This document shows, in pieces, positions 61,797 through 64,000 of a stretch of DNA of 64,000 nt; within the stretch, counting starts at the first letter, position 1; each line of letters starts with the position of its first letter. The stretch spans positions 78,598 through 142,597 of the forward strand of contig NZ_QLIX01000012.1 of the NCBI RefSeq assembly GCF_003258945.1, given 5' to 3'. Position numbers and translations under genes: made by a program. Under the pieces are notes generated by a model. That model was not told the origin of the DNA. It did no database searches and was given only the letters and a program-made list of their open reading frames with translations. The DNA comes from Roseicella frigidaeris (GTDB taxonomy: Bacteria > Pseudomonadota > Alphaproteobacteria > Acetobacterales > Acetobacteraceae).

Positions 61797-62074
61797 CCCT
61801 TCCCGACAAAGCGCAACCGCCGATACGCTTGCACAACCTTGGCCATATCCTTCCGCATGTCGGGCGGCAGTCGCTGCGCCTCGACGAACAGATCATCCAT
61901 CCGCACGCCGAGAATGGCGGCGGCGCGCTCTATCAGCTCGTCGCGGGGCGGATTCTCCTGGTCACGCTCGATGCGCGACCAATAGGCCGCCGAGATTTCC
62001 AATCGCTCCGCGAAATCGTTCAACCCGATGCCGAGCGCAGTCCGTCGCTCGCGGATGACCGATCCAAAGCTCAC
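61793..62074 (-). CDS. XRE-family regulator of the island
   Basis: 93 residues, GTG start. It is nearly all helix-turn-helix (IRERRTALGIGLNDFAERLEISAAYWSRIERDQENPP), with a short tail. Overlaps the ImmA gene by 4 nt (GTGA). Together they resemble the ImmR-ImmA pair of ICEBs1-type elements, in which the protease cleaves the repressor on damage or signal. This would put the island under inducible control. Confidence 0.85.
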   Translation of the reverse strand: MSFGSVIRERRTALGIGLNDFAERLEISAAYWSRIERDQENPPRDELIERAAAILGVRMDDLFVEAQRLPPDMRKDMAKVVQAYRRLRFVGKG

Positions 62075-62805
62075 CGTTGCTCTCCTTGAACCAGGCCGTA
62101 GCGGCTCAGCCGTACGGCGATAAAGCGCTCCGATACGCCAAAATCACCTGCCAGCGCGGCGACCACGCCCTCAATCAGCTCACGCGGATTGTCGCCGGCC
62201 AGGACGCGACAACCCTGCCGTCCCCGATGCGCCGCATGCACCGTGCGCAGCCGCTCGGACCGTGCGTGCACCAGCATGCGGAGGTGGAGCTGCACCGGGG
62301 GAGCCAGCAGCGCGCCCATGAACTCATTCGCCCGACGCTCGGAGGCCGCGGTGGTCCGATCGAGCAGCGCGCTCGGGCCGGTGGTCACCGCGCGGTAGCG
62401 CCGCGCCGGTTCGCCCAGCGCCACTGGCACGTCGAACACCACATGGCCCAGCTCATGCGCCGCTGTGCTGACTGCGAGATCCGGCCGACCGGCCACCATG
62501 CGCGCATTCACGGAGACCAACGCCGTGCCGGGCATATCGGGATCCGTCTCACAGACGCCGAGCACTGCCTCCCCGGAGCCATCATGCACGGGATGGTCGA
62601 GCTCCCAGGCGACCACGATGGCCCGACCGTTCGCCGACACTGTCCGCGTGGCGGCGACCAGAGCGGCGAGCGGGAGCGCGAATGCACCATGCTCCGTCAT
62701 GGCCTGGCGGCGCACCTGCGCGGCGACGGCCCAGAGGGTCTGGGCCGACAACGGCCGAGGCGCGCCCGAGGCGGCGTGATGCGGGTACTCAACGGTGATG
62801 GACAT
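62071..62805 (-). CDS. ImmA/IrrE-family metallopeptidase
   Basis: 244 residues. Zinc site HELGH (117-121) and the downstream ERRANEFMGALLAP (about 156-169), the third ligand region of the family. The ATG of MSITVEYPHH is used; an ATG 54 nt earlier is possible. In known elements ImmA destroys the XRE repressor. It is divergent from the sigma-like gene across a 297-bp repeat-rich gap. Confidence 0.85.
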   Translation of the reverse strand: MSITVEYPHHAASGAPRPLSAQTLWAVAAQVRRQAMTEHGAFALPLAALVAATRTVSANGRAIVVAWELDHPVHDGSGEAVLGVCETDPDMPGTALVSVNARMVAGRPDLAVSTAAHELGHVVFDVPVALGEPARRYRAVTTGPSALLDRTTAASERRANEFMGALLAPPVQLHLRMLVHARSERLRTVHAAHRGRQGCRVLAGDNPRELIEGVVAALAGDFGVSERFIAVRLSRYGLVQGEQR

Positions 62806-62946
62806 GCCGGGATCATGACGAATTGCTGTGCGATTGGTCAACAGCATTGTTCCCCTCATGTTCGCCTATCCCCGATATCCACAGGCGACCGGCTGAGGGA
62901 GCAGTTCCCGCATGGGTGGGGCGGAAATCGCTGGGCCATCTATCTA

Positions 62947-62960
62947 ATTTCGGACGAAAT
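62947..62960. promoter_or_regulatory. Palindrome in the divergent gap, candidate XRE operator
   Basis: ATTTCG and CGAAAT flank a 2-bp centre (ga). It lies in the AT-richest part of the gap between the protease and sigma-like genes. Confidence 0.4.
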
Positions 62961-62983
62961 CGGCCATAAGTCGCTGAATTAGC

Positions 62984-63021
62984 AATGGGGAATAAATCCC
63001 AGGCACCTCCAATTCCCCATT
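62984..63021. repeat. 10-bp inverted repeat (aatggggaat) with 18-nt spacer
   Basis: aatggggaat at 62984-62993 and its exact reverse complement at 63012-63021. The right arm overlaps a tandem 10-bp direct repeat (ccccattccg) at 63015-63034. It may be a regulatory site or RNA hairpin upstream of the sigma-like gene. Confidence 0.6.
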
Positions 63022-63102
63022 CCGCCCCATTCCGCCTCTCCGCCCCGGCAGGTCGTGTGGTTGCTTCTGGACGTCATAGCCGTACTCCAGGAGCCACCGC
63101 GG

Positions 63103-63678
63103 ATGCCCACCCAGCTTTCCCTCGCCGATCTCGATGTCGTTCACCCCCTCGCCGAGCGCTACGCGCGGCGCCTCTGCCGCACCCTCGGGCGGCCGAGCCA
63201 TGAGCGGGAGGACATGGAGCAGGACATGCTGCTCGACCTCCTGGCGCGGTTGCCCGGCTTCGATCCGGCGCGCGGGACGTTGGCGGCCTTCGCCACGGTC
63301 TGCTTCCAGCACCGCGCATCCCGTCTTGCCACACGCCTTCGCCGCGAGAAGCGCGAACGGCACGAGGCGTCGCTGGATGACGCAGTGCCGGGCCAGGAGG
63401 AGGAGCTGACGCTCGCCGACATCATCCCCGAATCAGAGGGGTATTCGGCGTGGTGCGGCCAGCAGACCGACGCGGTGGCCGCGCTGGAGCGCCGCCTCGA
63501 TCTGGATCGCGCCGGCGCCGTCCTGGACCAGCGCGACCACAGCATCTGCGCAGCCCTGACGCAGTGCACGCCGCACGAGCTCGGCCAGCAGGGTCCCCTG
63601 CCGCGGTCGGTCCTCTACCGCCGCATCAGGGAAATGCGCCTGCGGCTGCTCGCCGGTGGCATCGCCGCGGCGGCCTGA
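63103..63678 (+). CDS. Sigma-70-like factor of the island
   Basis: 191 residues from the ATG of MPTQLSLADL. The first half matches sigma region 2 (ERYARRLCRTLGRPSHEREDMEQDMLLDLLARLPGFDPARGTLAAFATVCFQHRASRLATRLRREKR). The second half has a weaker region-4-like helix (PHELGQQGPLPRSVLYRRIREMRLRLL). It could direct transcription of island genes or be a replication/transfer regulator. It is divergent from the ImmA-XRE genes. No anti-sigma gene is seen. Confidence 0.75.
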   Translation: MPTQLSLADLDVVHPLAERYARRLCRTLGRPSHEREDMEQDMLLDLLARLPGFDPARGTLAAFATVCFQHRASRLATRLRREKRERHEASLDDAVPGQEEELTLADIIPESEGYSAWCGQQTDAVAALERRLDLDRAGAVLDQRDHSICAALTQCTPHELGQQGPLPRSVLYRRIREMRLRLLAGGIAAAA

Positions 63679-63697
63679 GACGCATCGGCGAGGGGCT

Positions 63698-63714
63698 GGG
63701 TAGGGCTAAGTATG
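63698..63714 (+). repeat. 17-nt start-region element, copy 2
   Basis: gggtagggctaagtatg, identical to the copy at 61061-61077 on the other strand and likewise ending in a start codon. Confidence 0.85.
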
Positions 63715-63915
63715 GACACCAACATCACCGACATCCGCGCAGTGTCGAAGCCTCTCACCGAGGCGTCGCTCTGCACCTGGCTGGGCGCCGCGGCTCCCGG
63801 CGACAGCATCACCTATCACCGCGGCGCGCTCGCCCGGCAGGTCTGCCCGCAGTTGCAGTGCCTGCCCGAGCCGGAGCGCACCGCGCTGCAGCGCCTGGCT
63901 GTTGAATGCCAGTGA
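63712..63915 (+). CDS. Small 67-aa island protein
   Basis: 67 residues with ATG inside the 17-nt element. Sequence includes LCTWLGAAAPGDSITYHRGALARQV, with one Cys pair-like word (VCPQLQC). It resembles small proteins that follow phage-type or island regulators, with the pattern W-L-x-x-A-A-P-G-D-x-x-x-Y-H-R-G. Function unknown. It starts 33 bp after the sigma-like gene. Confidence 0.65.
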   Translation: MDTNITDIRAVSKPLTEASLCTWLGAAAPGDSITYHRGALARQVCPQLQCLPEPERTALQRLAVECQ

Positions 63916-63919
63916 GAGC

Positions 63920-63952
63920 TGACCCGGGATTGCCATGAGGAATTGACCCGGG
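63920..63952 (+). repeat. Two TGACCCGGG words near the right edge
   Basis: Direct copies at 63920-63928 and 63944-63952, 24 bp apart, after the last gene. Such spaced repeats are found at ends of some IS21-like elements, so a transposon may begin here and continue outside the window. Confidence 0.35.
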
Positions 63953-64000
63953 TTGTGGATGGAGGAGCGGGGTTTTCGGTCTGGTCAGGTGAGTTGTGGC

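Noticed and set aside
1..64000. CRISPR arrays or rRNA operons
   Set aside because: No regularly spaced 25-40-bp repeats and no 16S/23S signatures were seen.

Overview
The window reads as a chromosome segment of a very GC-rich alphaproteobacterium. The best guess is an Acetobacteraceae/Rhodospirillales organism of the Roseomonas type. The grounds are GTG/TTG starts and 4-nt overlaps everywhere, hopanoid genes (hpnH, hpnN), a Bug-type solute receptor, DUF2244 and DUF2924 proteins, and a respiratory alternative complex III. This is inference from gene content; there is no rRNA or marker gene to fix the taxon.

Region 1 (1-10.7 kb), metals: the 3' end of an ArsB-type permease, a small secreted protein, then a czcCBA heavy-metal RND efflux operon with a small secreted protein upstream. 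An MntR-type regulator lies divergent from a TonB-dependent receptor; two inverted copies of a 16-nt motif sit between them. Region 2 (10.8-14.7 kb): hyuA-hyuB (hydantoinase/oxoprolinase), with a short proline-rich leader ORF. Region 3 (14.8-26.6 kb): a tight 12-gene respiratory operon, actABCDEF, a small membrane protein, SCO, and caa3 oxidase subunits II-I-III-IV. Alternative complex III would oxidise quinol and pass electrons to a caa3 oxidase with the A2-type Tyr-Ser motif.

Region 4 (26.7-40.2 kb): an AidB-like acyl-CoA dehydrogenase, two tandem SMP-30 lactonases sharing an identical 87-bp block, an SDR, hpnH and ispH, then copC-copD-hpnN-lnt in one overlapping transcript. Region 5 (40.2-44.9 kb): an XRE regulator behind a clear sigma70-like promoter, a DUF2244 protein, nth, a beta-hydroxyacid dehydrogenase, a metallophosphoesterase and a Bug-type receptor.

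Region 6 (45.0-49.9 kb) is the most novel-looking metabolic locus. A GntR/FCD regulator is divergent from a transporter, a haem-oxygenase-like diiron protein (HDO), two [2Fe-2S] ferredoxins, an unknown 103-aa protein and a GlcG/HbpS protein. Two GTATAC-centred palindromes lie in the divergent gap. I read it as an inducible uptake-plus-oxygenase pathway of unknown substrate.

Region 7 (from a tRNA-Gly(GCC) at 49.93 kb to the right edge) is a mobile defence island of visibly lower GC. A minus-strand operon runs small protein, DUF2924, serine recombinase, HTH protein, hsdM, hsdS, darT, darG, hsdR, so a DarTG DNA-ADP-ribosylation toxin-antitoxin pair sits inside a type I restriction-modification operon. 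A G9 homopolymer lies at the hsdM start. Upstream are an unknown 231-aa protein, an XRE regulator and an ImmA/IrrE protease, divergent from a sigma-factor-like protein and a 67-aa protein. A 17-nt sequence ending in the start codon is shared by the first gene of the recombinase operon and the 67-aa gene. The right end of the island is outside the window.
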